From NCBI GenBank assembly GCA_030599515.1, contig JAUVNV010000001.1, positions 1 to 63,171 on the forward strand: a stretch of DNA of 63,171 nt, in the 5' to 3' direction. Below the pieces are notes generated by a model. That model searched no databases, had not been told where the DNA came from, and saw only the letters and a program-made list of their open reading frames with translations. Source of the DNA: Acidimicrobiia bacterium (GTDB lineage: Bacteria > Actinomycetota > Acidimicrobiia > Spongiisociales > UBA5794). The position numbers and the translations under genes were made by a program. This document shows positions 1 to 7,460 of the stretch, one piece after another; position 1 is the first letter of the stretch; every line of letters starts with the position of its first letter.

Positions 1-4
1 CCAC

Positions 5-76
5 TGGGGGGTGGTGTAACAGGTAGCACAGGTGGTTTTGGTCCACCCAGTACGGGTTCGAGCCCTGTCCCCCCAG
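5..76 (+). tRNA. tRNA-Gln (anticodon TTG)
   Basis: The cloverleaf folds by eye. The acceptor arm 5-11 (TGGGGGG) pairs with 69-75 (CCCCCCA) and the discriminator is G76. The anticodon stem 31-35 pairs with 43-47 around loop 36-42, which carries TTG at 38-40. The T stem 52-56 pairs with 64-68 around TTCGAGC. CCA is not encoded. glmU begins 21 nt downstream. Confidence 0.95.
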
Positions 77-96
77 CTACGTCCGATGGAGGTCCA

Positions 97-1476
97 ATGA
101 ATCTCGCTGTGATCGTGCTCGCCGCAGGGAAGGGCACGCGGATGAAGTCGGAACTGCCCAAGGTGCTCCACCGCGCCGCCGGTCGGAGTCTCCTCGCATG
201 GGTACTGGCCGCCGCTGAGCCACTCGACGCGGACGAGACGGTCGCTGTGATCGGCCACGGAGCCGATGCGGTCATCGAGGCGCTGCCATCTACAACCGTG
301 AGCGTTGTCCAGGAACCTCAACTCGGCACGGGCGATGCAGTGCGCGTCGGACTCAACGGCTGCGGCGATGCCGTGAACACGATCCTCGTCGTTCCTGGCG
401 ACATGCCGTTGCTCGAAGCCGACACGCTCGCATCGGTCGTCGAAACCCACCGAACCCAACGAGCGGCCGCCACGGTTCTCACCGTGAAGATGGACGACCC
501 GACCGGCTACGGACGGATCGAACGCCGTGGCGACCAGGTCATCGGAATCGTTGAACACCGTGACGCCGACGCTCGACAGCGCGGCATCGACGAGGTGAAC
601 ACCTCCGTGTACGCGTTCGACGCCGAACTCCTCACGGATGCGCTCGACCGGCTCGGTCGGGACAACAGCCAGGGCGAGTACTACCTCACCGACGTGATCG
701 CGATCCTCAACGCAGATGGACATCGAGTTGTCGGCGTGGTCACCGACACGGTTGAAGGAACCGGTGTCAACTCGCACGCCCAACTCGCGGGTGTATCGGA
801 GGTCCTAAGACAGCGCATCAACGACCGGCTCATGGCCGATGGTGTCGCAATGATCGATCCTTCTCGCGTCTACATCGACGCCGGGGTCGCGGTCGATCCC
901 GGTGCGACGATCTACCCGGACGTCTACCTCGAGGGGGACACGACGGTCGGCGCCGGAGCCGCTGTTGGACCGAACGTCCATGCCAGAGGGACGTCGATCG
1001 CTCCCGGCGCGACCGTGCGCTTCTCAGTGCTCGACGGGGCCGTCGTCGGACCGAAGGCGACGGTTGGGCCATTCACCTACCTGAGGCCGGGTGCCGACCT
1101 CAGGGAAGGATCGAAAGCCGGTGCGTTCGTCGAGATCAAGAATTCGCAGGTTGGGGTCGGATCCAAGGTCCCGCATCTCAGCTACATCGGGGATACGACG
1201 ATCGGCGAAGCCTCCAATATCGGGGCAGCCACCGTGACCGTAAACTACGACGGTTTCGAGAAGCACAAGACCAAGATCGGAGATCGCGTGAAGATTGGCT
1301 CAGACACGATGCTCGTCGCGCCGGTGACCATCGGAGACGACGCGTACACGGGTGCCGGGTCCGTCATCACTCACGACGTCTCTCCCGGGGCGCTTGCCAT
1401 CGAGCGTTCGCCTCAGCGAGAGATCCCTGGCTACGCTGAGACTAGGAAGCGTCGGGCGTCTCGGGACGGGAAGTGA
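97..1476 (+). CDS. glmU: Bifunctional UDP-GlcNAc pyrophosphorylase / glucosamine-1-phosphate N-acetyltransferase
   Basis: This cytoplasmic enzyme makes UDP-GlcNAc for peptidoglycan. It acetylates glucosamine-1-phosphate and then uridylylates the product. The 459-aa protein has the N-terminal GT-A signature LAAGKGTRM (residues 8-16) followed by PKVLH, and a left-handed beta-helix acetyltransferase domain from about residue 250 with the SYIGD and VNYDG motifs. The length is normal for the family. The ATG is preceded by GGAGGTCC, a strong ribosome-binding site. Its stop overlaps the start of prs, so the two are probably co-translated; glmU-prs is a common bacterial gene order. Confidence 0.96.
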   Translation: MNLAVIVLAAGKGTRMKSELPKVLHRAAGRSLLAWVLAAAEPLDADETVAVIGHGADAVIEALPSTTVSVVQEPQLGTGDAVRVGLNGCGDAVNTILVVPGDMPLLEADTLASVVETHRTQRAAATVLTVKMDDPTGYGRIERRGDQVIGIVEHRDADARQRGIDEVNTSVYAFDAELLTDALDRLGRDNSQGEYYLTDVIAILNADGHRVVGVVTDTVEGTGVNSHAQLAGVSEVLRQRINDRLMADGVAMIDPSRVYIDAGVAVDPGATIYPDVYLEGDTTVGAGAAVGPNVHARGTSIAPGATVRFSVLDGAVVGPKATVGPFTYLRPGADLREGSKAGAFVEIKNSQVGVGSKVPHLSYIGDTTIGEASNIGAATVTVNYDGFEKHKTKIGDRVKIGSDTMLVAPVTIGDDAYTGAGSVITHDVSPGALAIERSPQREIPGYAETRKRRASRDGK

Positions 1477-2447
1477 TGGAGCTTCGGAGCCAAAAGCGGT
1501 TGATGGTGTTCTCGGGTTCAGCGAACGAACCCCTTGCCGAGGAGGTGGCGAACATCCTCGGTGTCGAACTCGGGGGTGTGGAACGGTCGGTCTTCGCCAA
1601 CGGCGAGATCTACATCCACTACACCGAGAGCGTTCGCGGCGCGGACGCCTTCGTGATCCAAAGCCACACGCGACCGATCAACTTCAACATCATGGAGCAG
1701 TTGATCATGATCGACGCTCTCAAGCGGGCGTCGACGAAGCGAATCACGGCGGTCGTGCCCTTTTACGGCTATGCCAGACAGGACAAGAAGGGGCGGCCTC
1801 GCGAGCCGATCTCAGCCCGCATGATGGGTGATCTGTTCGTGTCCGCCGGTGCCGATCGCATCGTGAGCCTCGACCTCCACACGGGTCAGATCCAGGGTTT
1901 CGTCGACAAGCCGTTCGACCACCTCACGGCTCTTCAGCTCTTCGCCAACTACCTGTCGAAGACCACAGAAGGCCCCACGACGATGGTCTCGCCGGATTCG
2001 GGCAGGGTCAAACTGGCTTCACGGCACGCAGCGCACCTGGGTGCGAGGGTCGCCTTCGTTCACAAGCGCCGAGCCGCCGACGTGCGGAACGAGGCTTCGA
2101 CACTGTGGGTTGTCGGTGACGTGAGGGATCGACACTGCATCATCGTCGACGACATGATCGACACGGCCGGAACGGTGGTCGGAGCCGCCGACTTGCTCAA
2201 GCGACGCGGGGCTCTATCGGTCAGGGTCGTTGCGACCCATGGGGTTCTGTCCCCTCCGGCAGTTCAGCGAATCAAGGACGCCCCGGTCGATGAACTCGTC
2301 ATCACGAACTCGCTCCCCGTTCCCCCCGACGCCCTCGCTCTCGACAAGATCACCGTGCTCTCCGTCGGGCCGATCCTCGCGGGAGCGGTCAATGCGATCT
2401 TCGCGGACGCCTCGGTGAGTGAGATATTCCAGGGCGAGAACGTCTGA
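1476..2447 (+). CDS. prs: Ribose-phosphate pyrophosphokinase
   Basis: It transfers pyrophosphate from ATP to ribose-5-phosphate, giving PRPP for nucleotides, His and Trp. The 323-aa protein has the ATP-loop motif YARQDKK, the catalytic-region SLDLHTGQIQGF and the PRPP-binding loop DDMIDTAGT (about residues 224-232). The ATG overlaps the glmU stop by one base (TGATG). An in-frame GTG lies one codon earlier, so the exact start is uncertain by one residue. yjbQ follows after 9 nt. Confidence 0.96.
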   Translation: MELRSQKRLMVFSGSANEPLAEEVANILGVELGGVERSVFANGEIYIHYTESVRGADAFVIQSHTRPINFNIMEQLIMIDALKRASTKRITAVVPFYGYARQDKKGRPREPISARMMGDLFVSAGADRIVSLDLHTGQIQGFVDKPFDHLTALQLFANYLSKTTEGPTTMVSPDSGRVKLASRHAAHLGARVAFVHKRRAADVRNEASTLWVVGDVRDRHCIIVDDMIDTAGTVVGAADLLKRRGALSVRVVATHGVLSPPAVQRIKDAPVDELVITNSLPVPPDALALDKITVLSVGPILAGAVNAIFADASVSEIFQGENV

Positions 2448-2456
2448 CGGGGACCC

Positions 2457-2870
2457 GTGGACACTGAGATCCTCTCGATCGAGACCGGATACCGGAGAGG
2501 CGTCTTCGATCTCACATCTGATGCAGCTCGATTCGTTGCAGGCAAGGGTTACGGCCTGCTCAACGTCTTCGTTCCACACGCAACCGCCGGTGTCGCGGTG
2601 ATCGAGACGGGGGCAGGGAGCGATGACGACCTGATGGATGCGATCGACGCGATGCTGCCGAGGGACGACCGTCGCTATCGTCACCGCCACGGATCTCCCG
2701 GACACGGAGCCGACCACGTCATGCCGGGATTCGTTGCCCCATCGACGATCGTACCGGTGACCGATGGTCGCCTCGCTCTGGGAACGTGGCAATCCATCGT
2801 CCTGGTAGACCCGAACGAAGACAACCCCGTCCGAAAGGTTCGTCTGAGCTTCCTGAGCAGTAGAAAGTAG
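2457..2870 (+). CDS. YjbQ/UPF0047 family protein (secondary thiamine-phosphate synthase family)
   Basis: This 137-aa single-domain protein has the family signature HGSPGHGADH followed by a conserved VPVTDGRLALGTWQ block. The E. coli family member has weak thiamine-phosphate synthase activity, but the physiological role of the family is unsettled. It starts with GTG 9 nt after prs, so it is probably in the same transcript. The last residues (SSRK) and the TAG stop are written in the first GTAGAAA repeat units that follow, so the C-terminus may have been set by the repeat. Confidence 0.88.
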   Translation: MDTEILSIETGYRRGVFDLTSDAARFVAGKGYGLLNVFVPHATAGVAVIETGAGSDDDLMDAIDAMLPRDDRRYRHRHGSPGHGADHVMPGFVAPSTIVPVTDGRLALGTWQSIVLVDPNEDNPVRKVRLSFLSSRK

Positions 2871-2922
2871 AAAGTAGAAAGACCCCGGCAACGCTCGCGG
2901 GTCTTGTCTTTCTACTTTCTAC
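2860..2922. repeat. GTAGAAA heptamer array forming an inverted repeat
   Basis: Three GTAGAAA units occupy 2860-2880. A 17-bp perfect inverted copy is present: 2867-2883 against 2906-2922. Between them GACCC/GGGTC (2881-2885 and 2899-2903) can form an inner stem. It contains the yjbQ stop and lies 78 nt before rplY. It could end the prs-yjbQ transcript. The same motif recurs at 53521-53537 and 57976-58013. Confidence 0.85.
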
Positions 2923-3000
2923 CGACTCCCTCATGTGCTTTGTCCGTATCGTCCCCCTACACTCTGGGAACCCCCAAACGTTCTCCGAGGAGCCCTCATC

Positions 3001-3675
3001 ATGCAGCAAGAGACCTTGCGCGCTCTCAAGCGCACCGGATTCGGAAGCCGACCCGCACGCCGCATGCGTCGCGACGGCCAGATTCCAGCCGTCGTCTACG
3101 GCAAGGGACTCGACACACAACAGGTCGCCGTCCAGAGTCGCGCTCTGCACGCCGTCCTGCACACCGATGCCGGGATGAACGCACTCATCAACGTCGAGAT
3201 CGACGGAGGCAGCGACATTCTCACTGTTGCTCGAGAGATTCAGCGCGACCCGGTTCGGGGAGATATCACCCACCTCGACTTCATCATGGTCTCGCTCGAC
3301 GTGGAGATCGAGGCCGAAGTCGGCATCGAGTACGTCGGCACACCGATCGGCATCAAGGAGGAAGGCGGGTTCGTCGAGACGATGGAGACCTCGGTCACGA
3401 TCATGGCGCTCCCAGCGGCCATTCCTTCATCGATCACCTTCGACATCTCCGAACTCGGCATAGGCGACATCGTCAAGGTCTCGGACCTTCCGGAGATCGA
3501 GGGTGTGACGTACTCCACGGATGAGGACCGGCCGCTGTTGACCGTGCTGCTGCCCGCCATCGTTGAAGAAGAGGAGGTCCCGGAGGATCTGCTCGAGGGC
3601 GAAGAGGGCGAAGAAGTCGAAGAGGGCGAAGAAGTCGAAGAGGACGCAGCCAAAGCCGATACCGACAAAGGCTGA
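3001..3675 (+). CDS. rplY: 50S ribosomal protein L25 (CTC form)
   Basis: L25/CTC binds 5S rRNA in the large ribosomal subunit. The 224-aa protein has the N-terminal L25 fold (RDGQIPAVVYGKG, about residues 22-34), a C-terminal CTC/TL5 beta domain to about residue 190, and a strongly acidic tail. The tail is partly built by an 18-bp tandem duplication (3601-3618 and 3619-3636) coding EEGEEV. ATG 3001 is chosen because it follows a GGAG site and gives the usual N-terminus; an upstream in-frame ATG at 2935 would add unrelated residues. pth starts 9 nt downstream, a common pairing. Confidence 0.94.
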   Translation: MQQETLRALKRTGFGSRPARRMRRDGQIPAVVYGKGLDTQQVAVQSRALHAVLHTDAGMNALINVEIDGGSDILTVAREIQRDPVRGDITHLDFIMVSLDVEIEAEVGIEYVGTPIGIKEEGGFVETMETSVTIMALPAAIPSSITFDISELGIGDIVKVSDLPEIEGVTYSTDEDRPLLTVLLPAIVEEEEVPEDLLEGEEGEEVEEGEEVEEDAAKADTDKG

Positions 3676-3684
3676 CCGGGTCGC

Positions 3685-4260
3685 GTGACGACGAGACTCA
3701 TCGTCGGCCTGAGGAACCCCGGTTCCCGCTACGACGGTACCCGCCACAACGTTGGCGCCGAGGTCGTCATCGCCGCTGCGCCGAACGCCAAGTTCAAGCG
3801 TGCTCGGTTGGGAATCCGGGCCGACATCGCGGAGATCCGTTTCGACGATGTTCGGACCGTTCTCGCGTTGCCGCGCACCTTCATGAACGAGTGCGGTCAA
3901 GCCGTCGCTCCGCTGGTCCGCTACGAGCGAATCGACGGGGATCGACTGCTGGTCGTCCACGATGACATCGATCTCCCATTCGGGAAGCTTCGGGTTCAGC
4001 TCGGAGGTGGTGCAGGCGGGCACAACGGCATCCGATCTCTGGTCGGTTCTCTCGACACGAAGGAATTCTGGCGACTGAAGATCGGCGTCGGCCGTCCTCC
4101 CGATCGTGTCGACCCCGCCGATTACGTGCTCGGTCGATTCGCTAAGGTCGAACGGTCCGCCATCGACGACGCCATCGCTCGGGGCGTCGGCGTCCTCGAG
4201 ACATTCGCACGAGACGGTGGTGACGCCGCCAGGCAGAGCGCTGGAGAGATGAACGACTGA
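3685..4260 (+). CDS. pth: Peptidyl-tRNA hydrolase
   Basis: It recycles tRNA by hydrolysing peptidyl-tRNA released from ribosomes. The 191-aa protein has GLRNPGSRYDGTRHNVG with the catalytic His, the N-containing FMNECGQAV segment, HDDIDLPFGKLR, and the glycine-rich GGGAGGHNGIRS. The length is standard. It starts with GTG just after rplY and is followed after 8-11 nt by glpK. Confidence 0.95.
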   Translation: MTTRLIVGLRNPGSRYDGTRHNVGAEVVIAAAPNAKFKRARLGIRADIAEIRFDDVRTVLALPRTFMNECGQAVAPLVRYERIDGDRLLVVHDDIDLPFGKLRVQLGGGAGGHNGIRSLVGSLDTKEFWRLKIGVGRPPDRVDPADYVLGRFAKVERSAIDDAIARGVGVLETFARDGGDAARQSAGEMND

Positions 4261-4271
4261 GAGGTGCGGTG

Positions 4272-5753
4272 ATGGGTTCCTATGTTGCAGCGATCGACCA
4301 GGGAACGACCAGTTCACGGTGCGCTCTGATCGACCATCACGGGGCGATCGTTGCGATGGCGCAGCGGGAACACCGACAGATCTACCCCCAGCCCGGTTGG
4401 GTGGAGCACGACCCGGTAGAGATCCGATCGAACGTCACCGACGTCATCGGCGAGGCGCTTGACCAGATCGACGCCTCGCCTGCGGACATCTCAGCGGTCG
4501 GTGTTACGAACCAGCGCGAGACGACCCTGCTCTGGTCACGCAAGACCGGCGAACCCTTCGGCAATGCCGTGGTCTGGCAGGATGTCAGGACCGCCGAGCT
4601 CTGCCGGGAGCTGGGCGGCGACGCAGGCGCCGACCGATTCCGTGACCAGACGGGTCTTCCACTCGCTACCTACTTCGCAGGACCGAAGATCAGGTGGCTC
4701 CTCGATCACGACGCCGAACTCCGGGCGCGAGCCAACGACGGAGATCTGGCTTTCGGGACGATGGACACGTGGGTGGCGTGGAATCTGACGGGTGAACACG
4801 TGACGGACGTCACGAACGCCAGCCGCACCCTGCTCATGGATCTCGAGACGCTTTCGTGGGATGACACCCTGCTCGACGCGGTCGGCGTGCCGCGATCATT
4901 GCTTCCCCTCATCGTCCCATCGTCCGGTGTGATAGCACCCTCACGAGATCCGCTGAGCGACGTTCTGTTCGCCGGGATCCTCGGCGATCAGCAGGCCGCA
5001 CTGTTCGGACAGGCATGTTTCGACCCGGGCACCGCCAAGAACACCTACGGCACCGGGTGTTTCCTGCTCCTGAATACCGGCGAGCAGGCGGTTCGATCGG
5101 AGAACGGGATGATCACCACGGTCGCATACCAGCGGACGGGGGAGCCGGCACACTACGCCTTGGAAGGATCGATCGCAATCGCCGGCGCAGGAGTGCAGTG
5201 GCTGCGTGACAACCTTCGGATGATCGATTCGGCTGAGGAGATCACGGATCTTGCTCTCGAGGTCGAGGACAACGGTGGTGTCTACTTCGTCCCTGCGTTC
5301 TCCGGTCTGTTCGCTCCGTGGTGGCGCGACGACGCCCGCGGTGTCATCACCGGTCTCACACGGTTCGCGAATCGCAGCCACCTGGCACGAGCCGTTCTCG
5401 AGTCGACTGCTTTCCAGAGCCGGGATGTGCTCGAGGCCATGGAAGCCGACAGTGGCGTCGCTCTCTCCAGATTGAAAGTCGACGGGGGGATGGTCGTGAA
5501 CGACCTCCTCATGCAGTTCCAAGCCGACATGCTCGACGTCGACGTCGTTCGACCGAAGATCAACGAGACGACCGTGCTCGGCGCGGCGTACGCCGCCGGT
5601 CTCGCCGTCGGCTTCTGGGAAAGCCTCGATGAGATCGCCTCTCACTGGGAAGAGGATCGAACGTTCACTCCCGAGATGGATCCGGCTGATCGAGAGCTGA
5701 GGTATCGGGAGTGGCGCAAGGCAGTCGATCGGTCGATGGGGTGGGTCGAGTAG
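4272..5753 (+). CDS. glpK: Glycerol kinase
   Basis: It phosphorylates glycerol to sn-glycerol-3-phosphate. The 493-aa FGGY-family protein begins AAIDQGTTSSRC (ATP-binding loop), carries NQRETT and VWQDVRT in the substrate region and the C-terminal signature KVDGGMVVNDLLMQFQADM. ATG 4272 has a GAGGTGCGG site upstream; GTG 4269 is an alternative one codon earlier. The next gene, pgsA, uses glycerol-3-phosphate in phospholipid synthesis, so the neighbourhood is metabolically coherent. Confidence 0.95.
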   Translation: MGSYVAAIDQGTTSSRCALIDHHGAIVAMAQREHRQIYPQPGWVEHDPVEIRSNVTDVIGEALDQIDASPADISAVGVTNQRETTLLWSRKTGEPFGNAVVWQDVRTAELCRELGGDAGADRFRDQTGLPLATYFAGPKIRWLLDHDAELRARANDGDLAFGTMDTWVAWNLTGEHVTDVTNASRTLLMDLETLSWDDTLLDAVGVPRSLLPLIVPSSGVIAPSRDPLSDVLFAGILGDQQAALFGQACFDPGTAKNTYGTGCFLLLNTGEQAVRSENGMITTVAYQRTGEPAHYALEGSIAIAGAGVQWLRDNLRMIDSAEEITDLALEVEDNGGVYFVPAFSGLFAPWWRDDARGVITGLTRFANRSHLARAVLESTAFQSRDVLEAMEADSGVALSRLKVDGGMVVNDLLMQFQADMLDVDVVRPKINETTVLGAAYAAGLAVGFWESLDEIASHWEEDRTFTPEMDPADRELRYREWRKAVDRSMGWVE

Positions 5754-5771
5754 TCGGACCGCCGGAACGCT

Positions 5772-5777
5772 TACTAT
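5772..5777 (+). promoter_or_regulatory. Putative -10 box of a leaderless pgsA transcript
   Basis: TACTAT ends 9 nt before the pgsA ATG (5787), with no ribosome-binding site between. No convincing -35 hexamer is seen. Confidence 0.5.
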
Positions 5778-5786
5778 CTGACACGC

Positions 5787-6347
5787 ATGTCGATTCCGAA
5801 CCTTCTTGCCATCTCGCGACTGATCCTCACCCCGGTCGCTATGGCGCTCATCCTTGTCGCTCCAGACGATCAGGGCATGCGGCTCCTTGCGACGGTCGTG
5901 TTCGTGATCGCGGCGCTCACCGACTTCGCCGACGGGTATCTGGCACGACGCTGGCAGCTCACAAGCACGCTCGGTGCGTTTCTCGACACCGTCGCGGACA
6001 AGATCCTCGTGGCAGGGGCCTTGCTGGCGCTCGTCGAAATAGGAACAGTCTCCACATGGGTCGCGTTCATCATCATCGGGCGCGAGATCGCCATCATGGG
6101 GCTCAGAAGCGTCGCTGCACTCGACCAGGGGACCGTCCCACCAAGCATGTGGGGCAAGTCGAAGGCGGCCCTCCAGTTCACTGCGATCTCTTTCGCGATC
6201 CTCCGCCTGGACATCTCGGTCGGACCGTGGAGAATCGACGAGTGGCTGATGGCGGCCGCCGTTGTTTCAACCGTCATCTCGGCCGGCGACTACTTCGCAA
6301 AGTTCCGATCCGTATTCACTACCCAGAGGGGGAGGGGCCAGCAGTGA
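5787..6347 (+). CDS. pgsA: CDP-diacylglycerol--glycerol-3-phosphate 3-phosphatidyltransferase
   Basis: This integral membrane enzyme commits CDP-diacylglycerol to phosphatidylglycerol phosphate. The 186-aa protein has the complete CDP-alcohol phosphotransferase signature DFADGYLARR, then G and the D-x3-D pair (FLDTVADK, about residues 70-77), with several hydrophobic helices around it. Some actinobacterial relatives make other phosphatidyl alcohols, so the acceptor is not certain, but placement after glpK favours glycerol-3-phosphate. A hairpin and heptamer array follow the stop. Confidence 0.88.
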   Translation: MSIPNLLAISRLILTPVAMALILVAPDDQGMRLLATVVFVIAALTDFADGYLARRWQLTSTLGAFLDTVADKILVAGALLALVEIGTVSTWVAFIIIGREIAIMGLRSVAALDQGTVPPSMWGKSKAALQFTAISFAILRLDISVGPWRIDEWLMAAAVVSTVISAGDYFAKFRSVFTTQRGRGQQ

Positions 6348-6420
6348 GGGTCGGCCGTAGGCCACGACCCGCAACGTGCTGTTCAAGTACTCAGTACTCA
6401 GTACCCGGTACTCAGTACCG
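6348..6420. repeat. Hairpin (GTA loop) plus AGTACTC heptamer array
   Basis: Directly after the pgsA stop, 6348-6370 can fold as a stem with loop GTA (57-59) and a small bulge. From 6386 to 6420 five 7-bp units follow: AGTACTC, AGTACTC, AGTACCC, GGTACTC, AGTACCG. The SDR gene starts at 6448. Hairpin plus heptamers is the arrangement seen at many junctions in this window. Confidence 0.8.
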
Positions 6421-6447
6421 ACCAGCGGTCTCAGGTCGCCGAACCCG

Positions 6448-7425
6448 ATGACCTCCTTTGTCACCGGGGGGTCGGGGTTCGTCGGGGGAGCGGTCATCCG
6501 ACATCTTGTTGGCTCGGGGATCGATGTTCGCGGACTGGCCCGCTCGGATGTGGCAGCCACCACCGTAACCGGAAATGGTGGCACGCCGGTTCGGGGTGAC
6601 CTGTCCAACGAGGAAGCACTCCACACGGGCATGTCCGGGTGCGACGTCGTCTATCACGTGGCCGGTGTCAACACGATGTGCCCGGGCGATCCTGGACCGA
6701 TGTACCGGGTCAACGTCGATCTCGTGCGGGCAGTTGTCCGAGCCGCGGCCGACACCGGTGTTCGGAGAGTCGTTCTGACGTCATCCGCTGCGGCGATCGG
6801 AGAACCGGCGGGTGTGGTCGCCGATGAAAAGACCCCTCACACCGGTCGATTCCTCTCGCACTACGCACGGTCGAAATACCTCGGTGAGCGAGCATTCTTC
6901 GATGAGGCGGAGGCGCAAAGCATCGAAGCGGTCGCGGTCAATCCGTCGTCCGTGCAGGGTCCCGGCCGGGCCGACGGGTCGGCGCTGCTGCTCCGTTATG
7001 CGCTGGGCATGCAGCGACCGATCGTGATCGATACGACGCTCTCGATCGTCGACATCCGCGATACTGCCCGGGCTCACCTTGCCGCTGCGATCCGCGGGAA
7101 ACAGGGAAGGCGGTATCTCGTCAGCGGAGCGTCGGTCGGGATCCGCGAAGCGGTGGCCATGCTCGGAGAGGCAGCATGTCGCGCCATCGATCCGGTCATC
7201 CTCCCACCGTGGGTCGGCGTGATCGCAGCTCCGATCGCGGCGGCCGCAGGATTGATCGGAAGAGACCGTCCGATCTGCACCGAGATGCTCCGAACCCTCC
7301 TCCACGGCCAGCGGTTCGACGCCTCGCTGTCAATCAGCGAACTGGGGATGGCATACACCCCGCTCGACGAGACGTTCAAACGGATCGTCGAATGGCTTGT
7401 CGATGAGGGTCTCACACAGCGCTGA
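6448..7425 (+). CDS. NAD(P)-dependent extended SDR epimerase/dehydratase-like protein
   Basis: This 325-aa Rossmann-fold protein has the nucleotide-binding motif TGGSGFVGG at the N-terminus, a catalytic-type Ser region (LTSSAAAIGE) and the YxxxK pair in HYARSKYLGE. It resembles the NAD-dependent epimerase, dihydroflavonol reductase and hydroxysteroid dehydrogenase-like group; the substrate is not readable. ATG 6448 is chosen because the glycine-rich motif starts there. The in-frame extension upstream runs back through the repeat array and should not be translated. Confidence 0.85.
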   Translation: MTSFVTGGSGFVGGAVIRHLVGSGIDVRGLARSDVAATTVTGNGGTPVRGDLSNEEALHTGMSGCDVVYHVAGVNTMCPGDPGPMYRVNVDLVRAVVRAAADTGVRRVVLTSSAAAIGEPAGVVADEKTPHTGRFLSHYARSKYLGERAFFDEAEAQSIEAVAVNPSSVQGPGRADGSALLLRYALGMQRPIVIDTTLSIVDIRDTARAHLAAAIRGKQGRRYLVSGASVGIREAVAMLGEAACRAIDPVILPPWVGVIAAPIAAAAGLIGRDRPICTEMLRTLLHGQRFDASLSISELGMAYTPLDETFKRIVEWLVDEGLTQR

Positions 7426-7446
7426 CGGGTTGGCCCGATCGGTCGG

Positions 7447-7452
7447 TACGAT
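7447..7452 (+). promoter_or_regulatory. Putative -10 box of a leaderless mfd transcript
   Basis: TACGAT ends 8 nt before the GTG start of mfd, with no ribosome-binding site between. Confidence 0.45.
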
Positions 7453-7460
7453 GCCTTCTC